Of a stretch of 64,000 bases of DNA, positions 22,220 to 31,424 are shown piece by piece (position 1 is the stretch's first letter; the number at the start of each line of letters is the position of its first letter). This DNA comes from CAWJPY01 sp963844865. Lineage in GTDB: Bacteria > Acidobacteriota > Thermoanaerobaculia > Thermoanaerobaculales > Sulfomarinibacteraceae. The stretch lies in contig CAWJPY010000020.1 of assembly GCA_963844865.1 (NCBI GenBank), forward strand, positions 124,001 to 188,000. The letters run 5' to 3'. The position numbers were made by a program, and so were the translations under genes. Below the pieces are notes generated by a model that worked only from the letters and a program-made list of their open reading frames with translations, searched no databases and was not told the origin of the DNA.

Positions 22220-25200
22220 TCAGGGCTGCAGTGTGAACGTCGCCGTGCCCCCGGCCGCCACCGAGAAGCCGTTCCTGACCTCGATGGAGCCCGTGGCGAG
22301 GATCTCCAGCACACCAGTCGCCTCCACGCTCACCGCCGGCCCCACGATCACCGGTCCGCACCAGTCGATGGTGCGGGTGTCGGAGATGGTCTCGGACTCC
22401 AATGTGAGCGGATCGGAGCAGGTGCCGACCTGGAAGACGAGGTCGTCGGAGCAGCCGCTGGCCAGGTCTGTGGCGGACACGGTCACCGTCTGGACGCCTC
22501 CGGGCGCCGTGAAGCTCGCCGCGTAGGTCCCATCCCCATGATCGGTCACCGAGCCCAGCGATCCGGCCGTCGCCGAGAGGTCTAGGTCCAGGCCGGGCAG
22601 GGCCGCGCCCCGTGGGTCGTCCACCGCGATGTCCAGAGTCCCGACCTCGCCAGAGGGCAGCGGGCTCGGCGTCATGCCGAGCTGGAGGGTCGGGCACACG
22701 ACCTCCACCAGCAGATCGACGCCGCACTCGAAGCCATCGACGGAGACGGACAGAGTGGTCGTCTGCGCGGTCCCGGGGGCGGTGTAGGCCGCAGTGTACG
22801 AGCCGTCACCGTCGTCACTGAACGCGCCCAGGATCCCGGCGGAGGCGTTTCCAAGGATGGTCAGGGTGGGCAGGGGTTCGCCTGCGATATCGACGACGTT
22901 GGCCGTCACGCTGCTCATCTCGTTGGGCATGAGGGGCTCGACGCCCAACGCGGCGGAGAAGGCGCCGCATTTGGGCACGCATGCGAGCTCGAGGGTGTCC
23001 AGGTAGGCTCCGTCCGCGACGAAGGCATGGCTGCCGGCGACCGCGACTTTCGCCTCCATAGTTCGTGTCTTCCGTGCCCATCCAGTGATCACTGGCGTCG
23101 CTGGGACGGATACGTCGACGATGCTGAGGCCATAGGGGTCCGCAGCCACGAGGGTGGAGTCCCAGACAGTCAAGCTGCTGATGAGGTACGGTGCGTCGAC
23201 CGAGCCGACGATGGTCGGCACGCTGGGGTCGGAGACGTCGACCACCTGCAGGCTCCCGCCCCCGACGTACAGAACGGAGTCCGACGCGGCCAATGCGGTG
23301 CCGGGTATGCTCAGCGATCCAATGATCGCCGGCGCGCCGGGGTCCGAGACGTCGACGACGTGTAGCCCGCTCCAGGTCTTGACGAAGACAGTGGACTGCG
23401 TGACCGCGACGTCCCCGAGTGAGTTCAGGATCTCGAGCCATCCGACGAGGAGGGGCGAGGTGGGGTCCGAGATGTCCACCACCGCCAGGCCCTCGTAGTT
23501 TACGGCCAGATACGCGGTCGACCCTTCAACGGCCAGCCCCGTGACATCGAAGAAGCCGCCCAGCGAGCCGGTGATCCTCGGTGCGGTCGGGTCAGAGACA
23601 TCCACCAGGGACAACCGGTTGTCGTAGGGGGCCTCGCCACCGCCGACCACGACGGCCGTGGATCCCGACAGCTCGACGTGGTGGGCGTGCTCCGGGATGT
23701 CGACTGATCCAAGGTCGATGGGAGCGGTTGGGTTCGCCACATCCAGGACCTCCAGCCCGCGATTTCCGTCGGCAACGACGGCGAGCGATCCGGCCACGTC
23801 CACGTCCTCGGCCCATCCCAGGGTGTCGGTCACGCCGACGATGGAGAGGGCGGTGGGGTCGGAGACGTCGATGACGTGCAGGCCGTGCGAGCGGACACCG
23901 AGGTACACCTTGGAGCCCGCCACGGTCAGTCCGCCTGGGCGATCCGGTGTCCCCACCGAGCCGACGATCGTGGGCGCCGCGGGGTCGGAAACGTCAACGG
24001 CCCACAGGCCTGTCTCCCAGGTGTATCCGTTGTTGCCAGAGCCCGCCACGAACGCGGTGGAGCCCGAGACGGCTACGGGGATGATGCCTACCGGGGCGCT
24101 CATGGACCCGGTGACAGTTGGGGCGGTCGGATCGGAGATGTCCACCACGTGGAGATCCGTGTCGGTGACATACGCGTTGCTGCCGGAGACCGCAACCATC
24201 TCTGCGTGACCCGGGGTTGACGCCGAGCCGACGATTGCAGGCGCCGCGGGATCGGCAATGTCTACGACCAGCAGTCCGTCGTAGCCGCTAGCCACGACGG
24301 CGTACGAGCCAGACACGGCCACCCAGTAGGCGCCGCCCGGTGTGTCGACGGAGCCGACGATCGCCGGTGCTGCTGGTGTGGAGAGGTCGATGATGCGGAC
24401 GCCGCTGCCATCGGCCAAGATCGCCGTGGAACCTGTGACTGCAACATTGAAAGAGAAAGGCCCGGGTGTATCCACAGACCCGACCACAGAGGGCATCGTG
24501 GGGTCGGATACGTCGAACACCTCCAGGCCCGTGTACTGCGTGGCAAGCACCAGAAGATAGGGACCTGCAAACGCAACGCCCTGACCGCGGGACTCGCCCT
24601 CGACCGTGCTCAGTCGTACTGGGGAGGTGGGGTCGGAGACGTCCCACAGCGTGGCGCCGTACTCGTCGGCGGTGGCGAGGAGATCGCCGCTGACCGCGGC
24701 ATCGAGGACGTCGCCGCCGTTCAGGAAGTCCATAGGGTAGCCCGTGAGGGGCTGGGTGCAGGACGCCGGCCTGCCGCTGCTGGCGCCACACACGGCCTCC
24801 GAGCGGTCGGTCTCTCCTCCGCAGACGTCGCTCGCGCTCACCTGGTAGCAGTGCTCGGTTCCGGGGAAGATGTCCGTGTCGGTGAACGTCACCGTCGTGC
24901 CGGCCCCGATCGTCCCCAGGACCTGGCCGTCGCGGTACACGGTGTAGCCGACCGCGCCACTCGAGACGTCCCACTCGAGCGTGATGCTGCCGTCGGTGAT
25001 GGACGTGACCTCGAGGCCGCTCGGCACATCGGCGGCCCCGCCGGCGCACACCACCTCGACCTCGCCCGTCGTCGTGCACGAGTCGCCGTTCACGCTGAGG
25101 TTGATGTGGGCGGTGCCGGACACCGACCCCGAGGTGAAGACGGCGTCGTAGGTGCCATCGCCGTTGTCGGTGAAGGAAGTCACCGTCCCCAGGTCGCTGG

Positions 25201-27235
25201 TTCCCGATACGAGCTGCCCAGACAAAGCGTTGTCGAGCAGGTCGTGTACAGTGACCGTCACAGTGGTGGTGTCGCCGCCGGTTGTGACGCTGGCGGGTAT
25301 CGCCTCCACATCCAGACCGGCGCAACCCGCGCACCCGAGCGCCATGGCCTCCAGGATCGGACCGCTCGCCACCCATGCCGTGCCGGTCGCGTCGGACAAC
25401 CCGACGCCGGCGGCGGATCGTGACGTGGGGATGCGCTCCAGAATCCTGGGTGCGGAGGGCGTTGACACATCCACCACGATGAGACCACCGGAGGAGTCGG
25501 CCACCAATGCGTTGGATCCGGAGACGGTTATTGAGTTTGGGACATCAGGGAGGTCCAAGGAGCCGGTAACGGTGGGCGTGGTCGGATCCGCAACGTCTAT
25601 GACGTAGAGGCTGTTCCGCCAGAGACCATTGATGGCTGAGTCATAACCGGTGCCGAGCAGGACGTGAGAGCCGTAGACGGCGACGGCCCTGGCAGCTGCG
25701 TCAGATTCCATGGTTCCGATGACGGTGGGCGCGGTCTGGTCCGTGGTGTCAAGCACGACGAGCACGCCGTAGTCCGGGCCCCCACCACCCGCGACGAATG
25801 CCGTTGTACCCTCGAGCGCGACGTCGTTAGCGTTCCACCAACTGCTGAGAGAGCCGAGAGTCTCGGGTGTGGTGGGGTCAGAGACGTCGATGATCTGCAG
25901 GCTCCCGACGGCAGCGAACAAGGTGCTACCCGCGACGAGGAGCCGCTCGCGGTAGTATCCGTAGCCGTAAGCCGTCGTGGACCCGACGACGGTGGGAAGA
26001 GCGGGGTTCGACGCGTCCACGACCTGCAGGTCCATGCCGAGGCCGGCGACGTACGCCGTGGAGCCGGAGGCGGCCACTGCCCACGTCCTCCAGCCGGTGT
26101 CAACCGATCCGAGCAGGGCCGGGGCCGCGGGATCGGCGATGTCGATGACCCGCAGACCGCCCTCCCAATCCGCGACGAAGGCGTAGGAGCCCGACACCGC
26201 CAGATCCCGTGCATCGCCGCGCGGATCAAGGGCCCCAACCGATAGGGGCGCGCCGGGCTCTGAGACGTCCACCACCGCAAGGCCGGCGGGGGCATGTTGG
26301 ATCATGACCACAAGAGCCCCCGCCACCGCGGTGCCGATGGTCGCTTGCGCATCGGGGACATCGACGGAGCCGATCACGGACGGTGCTGCAAGGTTGGAGA
26401 TGTCCACGATCTTGAGGCCGGCGAGGGCATCTGCAACATAGGCGGTGGATCCGGAAACCGCGGCCGAGAGTGGCTCGTCCGGGAGACCCACGGACCCCAC
26501 CGTGATTGGTGCGCCGGGGTCCGAGACGTCGACGATATGCAAGGAGGTTCCGGAGCCGGTGAGTAGGTAGGACCCGGATGTAGCGAAGCCGACGGCGCGC
26601 CCGGCTACCACTCCGACCACAGTTGGAGCCCCGGGGTTGGAGAGATCGAAGATCTCCCCGCCGCAGTAGGCGTGAGTCCCGGAGAGCACCACCGCACCCT
26701 CGTATGTGGCTGTACCCACAATGCCGCGAAGTGTCGGAGAAGCCGGGTCCGAGACGTCCACCACCTGGAGGGCGCCTTGGGGGTCGATGCTGTACACAGA
26801 GGTGACGGTGATTCCCACCACCGCGAGGGTCCCCGAGACCGCCACGTCGCGCGCGACGCCCGGGGTCTGGATCGATCCGACCTCGGCGGGCGCTGTGGGG
26901 TCCGAGATGTCGATGACGTGGAGGATGCCGCTGGCGTCGGCGACGTAGGCCATCCCACCGGAGAGGGCGATGCCGACGCCGTCGTCTGGGAGCAGCACCT
27001 GGGCGACCGGGGCCGGGTGCGTGGGGTCCGAGAGGTCGTAGACGGTCAGCCCGTAGGTGTCGGCGGTGTAGGCGTAGTCGCCGTCCATGGCGACATCGTC
27101 GGGCTCCTGGTTGTACTCGTCGAAGTCCTCGACGCCGACGACGCCCGGACAGGTTTGTGCGGCCGCCGGCATCACCAGGAACGTGGCAAGCACGGCCGCT
27201 CCGAGCCGCTCGGCGATCTGCATCGCACCTCGCAT
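22220..27235 (-). CDS. giant secreted LVIVD-repeat protein with FN3 and Ig-like domains
   Basis: 1,671 residues with an intact frame. ATG 27235 follows GAGAGGTG; the frame is open to 27325 but without signal. Signal peptide near residues 5-27 (ERLGAAVLATFLVMPAAAQ). Two long blocks of LVIVD-type repeats, each about 40-45 residues with cores such as VVDVSDPGAPxxVGS and 'VAVSGSxAYVAD', probably form beta-propellers. Between them are an Ig-like segment (VTTGGDTTTVTVTVHDLLDNAL) and an FN3-like module (GSITLEWDVSSGAVGYTVYRD). The C-terminus has two more Ig-like domains and a tail (VEATGVLEILATGSIEVRNG) seen in surface proteins. A surface or extracellular scaffold is likely. Confidence 0.85.
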   Translation of the reverse strand: MRGAMQIAERLGAAVLATFLVMPAAAQTCPGVVGVEDFDEYNQEPDDVAMDGDYAYTADTYGLTVYDLSDPTHPAPVAQVLLPDDGVGIALSGGMAYVADASGILHVIDISDPTAPAEVGSIQTPGVARDVAVSGTLAVVGITVTSVYSIDPQGALQVVDVSDPASPTLRGIVGTATYEGAVVLSGTHAYCGGEIFDLSNPGAPTVVGVVAGRAVGFATSGSYLLTGSGTSLHIVDVSDPGAPITVGSVGLPDEPLSAAVSGSTAYVADALAGLKIVDISNLAAPSVIGSVDVPDAQATIGTAVAGALVVMIQHAPAGLAVVDVSEPGAPLSVGALDPRGDARDLAVSGSYAFVADWEGGLRVIDIADPAAPALLGSVDTGWRTWAVAASGSTAYVAGLGMDLQVVDASNPALPTVVGSTTAYGYGYYRERLLVAGSTLFAAVGSLQIIDVSDPTTPETLGSLSSWWNANDVALEGTTAFVAGGGGPDYGVLVVLDTTDQTAPTVIGTMESDAAARAVAVYGSHVLLGTGYDSAINGLWRNSLYVIDVADPTTPTVTGSLDLPDVPNSITVSGSNALVADSSGGLIVVDVSTPSAPRILERIPTSRSAAGVGLSDATGTAWVASGPILEAMALGCAGCAGLDVEAIPASVTTGGDTTTVTVTVHDLLDNALSGQLVSGTSDLGTVTSFTDNGDGTYDAVFTSGSVSGTAHINLSVNGDSCTTTGEVEVVCAGGAADVPSGLEVTSITDGSITLEWDVSSGAVGYTVYRDGQVLGTIGAGTTVTFTDTDIFPGTEHCYQVSASDVCGGETDRSEAVCGASSGRPASCTQPLTGYPMDFLNGGDVLDAAVSGDLLATADEYGATLWDVSDPTSPVRLSTVEGESRGQGVAFAGPYLLVLATQYTGLEVFDVSDPTMPSVVGSVDTPGPFSFNVAVTGSTAILADGSGVRIIDLSTPAAPAIVGSVDTPGGAYWVAVSGSYAVVASGYDGLLVVDIADPAAPAIVGSASTPGHAEMVAVSGSNAYVTDTDLHVVDISDPTAPTVTGSMSAPVGIIPVAVSGSTAFVAGSGNNGYTWETGLWAVDVSDPAAPTIVGSVGTPDRPGGLTVAGSKVYLGVRSHGLHVIDVSDPTALSIVGVTDTLGWAEDVDVAGSLAVVADGNRGLEVLDVANPTAPIDLGSVDIPEHAHHVELSGSTAVVVGGGEAPYDNRLSLVDVSDPTAPRITGSLGGFFDVTGLAVEGSTAYLAVNYEGLAVVDISDPTSPLLVGWLEILNSLGDVAVTQSTVFVKTWSGLHVVDVSDPGAPAIIGSLSIPGTALAASDSVLYVGGGSLQVVDVSDPSVPTIVGSVDAPYLISSLTVWDSTLVAADPYGLSIVDVSVPATPVITGWARKTRTMEAKVAVAGSHAFVADGAYLDTLELACVPKCGAFSAALGVEPLMPNEMSSVTANVVDIAGEPLPTLTILGNASAGILGAFSDDGDGSYTAAYTAPGTAQTTTLSVSVDGFECGVDLLVEVVCPTLQLGMTPSPLPSGEVGTLDIAVDDPRGAALPGLDLDLSATAGSLGSVTDHGDGTYAASFTAPGGVQTVTVSATDLASGCSDDLVFQVGTCSDPLTLESETISDTRTIDWCGPVIVGPAVSVEATGVLEILATGSIEVRNGFSVAAGGTATFTLQP

Positions 27236-27604
27236 CGCCCACCTCTCGATTCTCGGCCGGGCGGCCGGCAGGCCGGTCGTGGCCCGGGCATCAGACCAAA
27301 CAAACGTAGGTGGCGTCCTTTGCACGCAATGTGGACAGTCAAGGAATAGCAGCCTGAGGCTCGAGCGTCAAGAATGCATCGCGAATCGAGAAGACGAATC
27401 ACGCGGAGGAGTTCGCGCTCGCGATGGGTGGTAGCGCCAAGAGGTACGCGTGATCGCGCGCACCCAGCCGCAGCCGTCGGGGCGTCCCACGCGCCGCGGC
27501 CGTTCAAGGCGACAGCGAATCGGAGGCGCGTCGGCTGCGGGCTACAATGGGGTGCCGTGACGTCCGGACAGCCGAGCGGCTCCGAGGAGAGGGGGACCGG
27601 GCCC
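27236..27604. other. divergent intergenic region with a TACAAT -10 box
   Basis: No gene is visible. A TACAAT hexamer at 27543-27548 would place a plus-strand transcription start near 27555, about 50 nt before GTG 27605. That favours the later start for the HdrB-like gene. No good -35 was found at the expected distance, which is common in GC-rich genomes. Confidence 0.4.
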
Positions 27605-28653
27605 GTGTACGAGCTCACCTTCGACGAGGACCTGTGCGCCACCTGCGCGACCGGGGACTGCCTGGTGAAGTGCCAGTACCTGAGCTTCGACCCCGACGGG
27701 GCCAGGGAGGAGATGGCCAGGATCGCCGCCGGCGAGGGCTCGTCGGTGCTCACGGACTGCGTGACCTGCTACGCCTGCGAGGAGTACTGCGGCCGGGGCA
27801 ACCATCCCTTCTACCTCATCGCCCGCCAGCAGGAGGCGTTGGACCGGGAACCGCTGCCGAGGCCCCTCATCACGCTGGGGGAGCAGATGGCGGTGCCCTG
27901 GCGGGGGGAGCTCAAGGTCAGGGAGGTCAGCGAGCCGGTGCTCTCCCTCGGGGTCTTCCCTCAGCTCAGATCATTGATTCAGGGCAAGCTGTTCGAGGGC
28001 GTCGACGTGATCTCGGAGGACCGGCGCACCTCGTTCCACCTGTTCTGCCAGCTCATGTACCTGCACTACGGGCGGACCTCGCTCATCAATGAGCGCCTGC
28101 CCGGGGTCATCGACAAGCTGGCCCGCCACGGAGCCCGGGAGGTGATCTTCCTCCACGACGAGTGCTACGGCACCTACACCCACTACGCCCGGGCCTGGGG
28201 CATCGAGGTTCCCTTCAAGCCGGTGCACCTCTTCGAGTTCCTGCACTCGGCGGCTCGCTCGAGCTCCGCGACCAGGTCACGCCGCTGGGCTTCAAGGTGG
28301 CGTACCAGCGGCCGTGCTCGTCCCGGCTGTCGCCGCAGATGCAACACCACGTGGACGACATCTTCGACCTCATCGGGGTGGAGCAGCCAGAGCGTGAGTA
28401 CGTGGGGGAGAACGCGCTCTGCTGCGCGGGGGTGATCCGCGGCCTCAAGCAGCCGGGCAGCGTGCAGCGGGCGCGCGAGATCCAGCAGCGCAACATCCAG
28501 GACATGGTGGACGCCGGGGCGACCCTGTGCGTCATGAACTGCCCCGCCTGCATGGGCACCCTGGCCGGGCCGCTGCTCGATCGCGGCCTGATGCCGATCT
28601 TCATGAGCGACCTGTGCCGGCTCGCCGTCGGCGAGCAGCCGGCGGGGAGGTGA
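27605..28653 (+). CDS. HdrB-like iron-sulfur protein (CCG domain), one frameshift
   Basis: GTG 27605 lies 9 nt after AGGGGG (within GAGGAGAGGGGG). The N-terminal ferredoxin-like part has two cysteine groups, CATCATGDCLVKC and CVTCYACEEYC, enough for two [4Fe-4S] clusters. The C-terminal half is a cysteine-rich CCG domain (HDECYGTYTHY, ENALCCAGVIRG, CVMNCPACMGTL) as in heterodisulfide reductase B/D and glycolate oxidase GlcF. One base seems missing near 28252; otherwise the frame is conserved. It opens a three-gene operon with an FAD oxidase and a second CCG protein, so it probably passes electrons from the flavoprotein toward quinone or thiols. Confidence 0.8.
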
Positions 28654-28656
28654 GGG

Positions 28657-30027
28657 ATGGGCGCGGTGCTCTCCGCCCTGCAGGGGATCGTGGGTGAGGA
28701 CTTCGCCTCGGCCGGCCCCGAGGAGCTCTACCTCTACGGCCGCGACCTGGGCACGGCCGAGCCCCATGAGCCGGCCTTCGTGGTGGCGCCCAGGACCACC
28801 GAGGAGGTGCAGGAGGTGGTCCGCCTCGCCAACCGGGAGAAGCTGCCCGTGACTCCCGTGGGCGGCGCCCTCTCCCTGACCGGCGTGGCGGTGCCGCTCG
28901 AGGGCGGCATCTGCATGGACATGAAGCGCATGGACCGGATCCTCGAGGTCAACGAGCGCTCCCGCTACGCGCTGGTGGAGGCGGGCTGCTCCCAGGGCAA
29001 GCTGGCAACCTATCTGGAGCGCCACCATCCCACCCTCATCCACTCCGAGCCGGGCGCCCCGCCCCAGGCCACCATCGGCGGCAACGTGGTGATCCACGGC
29101 CAGGGCGACCTGGCGCTGTACGGCTTCAACTCGGCGATGGTGGCCGGCATGGAGGTGGTGCTGCCCACCGGCGAGGCCTGCCTGGTGGGCTCGTGCGCGG
29201 TCTCGCCCTCCTGGTACGCGCGGCCGCCGCTGCCCGACCTGGCCGGGCTGTTCCTGGGCTGGTTCGGCACCACGGGGATCATCACCAAGATCTCCCTGCA
29301 GCTCTACCCGCGCCGGCGCACGCGTGACGTGGAGATCTTCGTGGTCGACGACGCCGAGCTGGTGCCCGAGGTCGCCCACCGCCTCACCCACACCCAGGTG
29401 GGCGAGGACCTGGTGGCCTGGTCCCAGGAGGTGCCGCCCGCCTACCGCGGCCTGCACAGCGTCAACATCGTCTTCAGCGGTGACTCGGCCAAGGAGCTGG
29501 AGCTGAAGCGGGAGCTCCTCTGCGACACGCTCGAGGAGTACGTGAGCCGGGGCGACGGGGGGTTCCTGTCCCTGGACTACCTGGCCAAGAAGGAGGTCCT
29601 CAAGCGGCCGCCGGTGGACCGCATCACCGCCGACATCAAGAAGGGCGGCGGGTTCGAGTACGTGGGGGCCATCATCCCGGTGGACCGCTACCCGGACTGC
29701 TGGCGGCGCGGGGTCGAGATCTCCCACCGGCACGGCATTACGTACACCCTGCTCGGCCGGGTGATCGGCCCCTGCCACGCCATGATGTACTCCTGGACGT
29801 ACGCCTTCAACCGCGCCGATCCCGCCAGCGTCGACGCCGCCCGCTGTGCCCTCCACGAGTCCGACGAGGCGGTGCTGGAGCTGGGTGGGGTGCCCTGGAA
29901 GCCGGGCCTCTACGCCCAGGGGCTGATCGCCGGGGTGATGGACCCGGGCACCCGCGAGCTGATGCGAAGGGTCAAGGCCATGCTCGACCCCAACCGGATC
30001 ATGAACCCGGGCAACTGGGAGGTGTGA
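28657..30027 (+). CDS. FAD-linked 2-hydroxyacid oxidase (GlcD/D-LDH type)
   Basis: 456 residues, starting 3 nt after the upstream stop. A FAD_binding_4 fold is visible: VAPRTTEEVQEVVRLANREK, PVGGALSLTG, GAPPQATIGGNV and FNSAMVAGMEVVLPTGE. The C-terminal cap ends in the family motif MLDPNRIMNPGNWEV. Such enzymes oxidise D-lactate, glycolate or related 2-hydroxyacids. Pairing with two cysteine-rich iron-sulfur proteins indicates that electrons go to the respiratory chain rather than to oxygen. The exact substrate is not readable from sequence. Confidence 0.85.
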   Translation: MGAVLSALQGIVGEDFASAGPEELYLYGRDLGTAEPHEPAFVVAPRTTEEVQEVVRLANREKLPVTPVGGALSLTGVAVPLEGGICMDMKRMDRILEVNERSRYALVEAGCSQGKLATYLERHHPTLIHSEPGAPPQATIGGNVVIHGQGDLALYGFNSAMVAGMEVVLPTGEACLVGSCAVSPSWYARPPLPDLAGLFLGWFGTTGIITKISLQLYPRRRTRDVEIFVVDDAELVPEVAHRLTHTQVGEDLVAWSQEVPPAYRGLHSVNIVFSGDSAKELELKRELLCDTLEEYVSRGDGGFLSLDYLAKKEVLKRPPVDRITADIKKGGGFEYVGAIIPVDRYPDCWRRGVEISHRHGITYTLLGRVIGPCHAMMYSWTYAFNRADPASVDAARCALHESDEAVLELGGVPWKPGLYAQGLIAGVMDPGTRELMRRVKAMLDPNRIMNPGNWEV

Positions 30028-30028
30028 G

Positions 30029-31207
30029 GTGGCGCTCGCCGAGTACGCGGACACCATCCACCGCTGCTTCCGCTGCGGCTACTGCAAGTACCCGCCCGAC
30101 TTCGCGGACCTCGACGCCTGCCCGGCCTACGCCCGCTTCCGCCTGGAGAGCTTCTCCCCGGGCGGCCGCCTGTGGCTGCTGCGGGCCTGGTACGAGGGCG
30201 ACCTGGAGTACTCGGAGCGGCTCGCGAAGATCGTGTTCTCGTGCACCGCCTGCGGCAACTGCGCCGCGCAGTGTCCCTACCGCTTCGGCGAGCAGGTCCA
30301 GGCCATGATCCGCGCCGGCAAGGGCGAGATCGTGGAGCGCGGGCTCGCCCGCGGCACGGTGAAGCGCTTCCTGGAGAACGTCACCCGCTCCGGCAACCCC
30401 TACGGCTCGCCGCCCGAGCAGCGCGCGGACTGGGCGGCCGATGACGGCATCGAGCGCTTCGCCGGCCACGAGTGGCTGCTCTACGTGGGCTGCGTCGCCT
30501 CATACGATCCCGTCGCCTCCCGAGTGGCGCGGGCCCTGGCGGCGGTGTTGCGGCGCGCGGGCGTGTCCTTCGGCATCCTCGGCGTCGACGAGGTCTGCGA
30601 CGGCAACGAGGCGGCGGCGGTGGGCGAGGAGGGGCTCTTCGAGCACCTGGCGGGGATCAACATCGAGCGCTTCCGGGAGCGGGGGGTGAAGAAGGTCCTG
30701 ACCCTCTCTCCCCACGCCTACAACGCCATGCGGAACGAGTACCCCCGCCTGGGAGGTGACTTCCAGGTGGTGCACTCCAGCCAGCTCCTGGCCCGGCTGG
30801 TCAAGGAGGGGCGGCTCCAGCCGGCGGGCAAGGGGCCGCTGCGCGTGACCTACCACGACCCCTGCCTGCTCGGGCGGCTGAACGGCGAGTACGAGGCGCC
30901 ACGCCGGGTGCTGAAGCGTATCCCCGGTCTCGAGCTGGTGGAGATGGCGCGGACGAGAAAGAGCGCCCTGTGCTGCGGTGGCGGGGGCGGCAACGCCTTC
31001 ACCGACATGCTCGGCGGCGGCGAGGACAGCCCGGCCCGGATCCGGGTGCGCCAGGCCCGCGACACCGGCGCCGAGGTGCTCGCCACCGCCTGCCCGACCT
31101 GCCTGGTGATGCTCGAGGACGCAGCCAGGAGCGAGGGGTTGGGGGAGACGCTCGCGATCCGCGACATCGCCGAGCTCGTGGCGTGGAGGTGCCCCGGCCA
31201 CCACTGA
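30029..31207 (+). CDS. HdrD/GlcF-like iron-sulfur protein with CCG domain
   Basis: 392 residues from a GTG that begins 1 nt after the GlcD-like stop. The N-terminus has two cysteine groups (CFRCGYCKYP... and CTACGNCAAQCP) for [4Fe-4S] clusters. Two CCG-type segments follow: YVGCVASYDPVASRV, and YHDPCLLGRL with ALCCGGGGGNAF and ATACPTCLVML. This is the layout of heterodisulfide reductase HdrD and glycolate oxidase GlcF. It completes the operon and is the likely electron outlet to membrane quinone or menaquinone. It has no membrane helix, so a partner or peripheral binding is needed. Confidence 0.85.
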   Translation: MALAEYADTIHRCFRCGYCKYPPDFADLDACPAYARFRLESFSPGGRLWLLRAWYEGDLEYSERLAKIVFSCTACGNCAAQCPYRFGEQVQAMIRAGKGEIVERGLARGTVKRFLENVTRSGNPYGSPPEQRADWAADDGIERFAGHEWLLYVGCVASYDPVASRVARALAAVLRRAGVSFGILGVDEVCDGNEAAAVGEEGLFEHLAGINIERFRERGVKKVLTLSPHAYNAMRNEYPRLGGDFQVVHSSQLLARLVKEGRLQPAGKGPLRVTYHDPCLLGRLNGEYEAPRRVLKRIPGLELVEMARTRKSALCCGGGGGNAFTDMLGGGEDSPARIRVRQARDTGAEVLATACPTCLVMLEDAARSEGLGETLAIRDIAELVAWRCPGHH

Positions 31208-31313
31208 TCGTCGCCGCTGACGGCTGCCGCCGCAGCCTGTCACCGATTGCTGTTGCTGCCCTGTCGGCGACCTGGTCTCCTGGAATCTCGGAAGGGCCCC
31301 GAATCAACCCCCC

Positions 31314-31329
31314 TGACGTGGGCACGTCA
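31314..31329. promoter_or_regulatory. perfect palindrome upstream of phosphoketolase
   Basis: TGACGTGGGCACGTCA is a perfect 7-bp inverted repeat around a GG spacer, 95 nt before the phosphoketolase start and at the edge of an AT-richer stretch (31330-31370) that could hold the promoter. It looks like a dimeric repressor or activator site; the regulator is unknown. Confidence 0.5.
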
Positions 31330-31424
31330 AGCTAAGTATTTACGGCAAGTGTGGTTATCTTGCGGAATTTCGGGGAGGGGTCGGCTCCTTGCACAGGGGG
31401 AGAGCGGCGAAAGCGAGGAGCACC

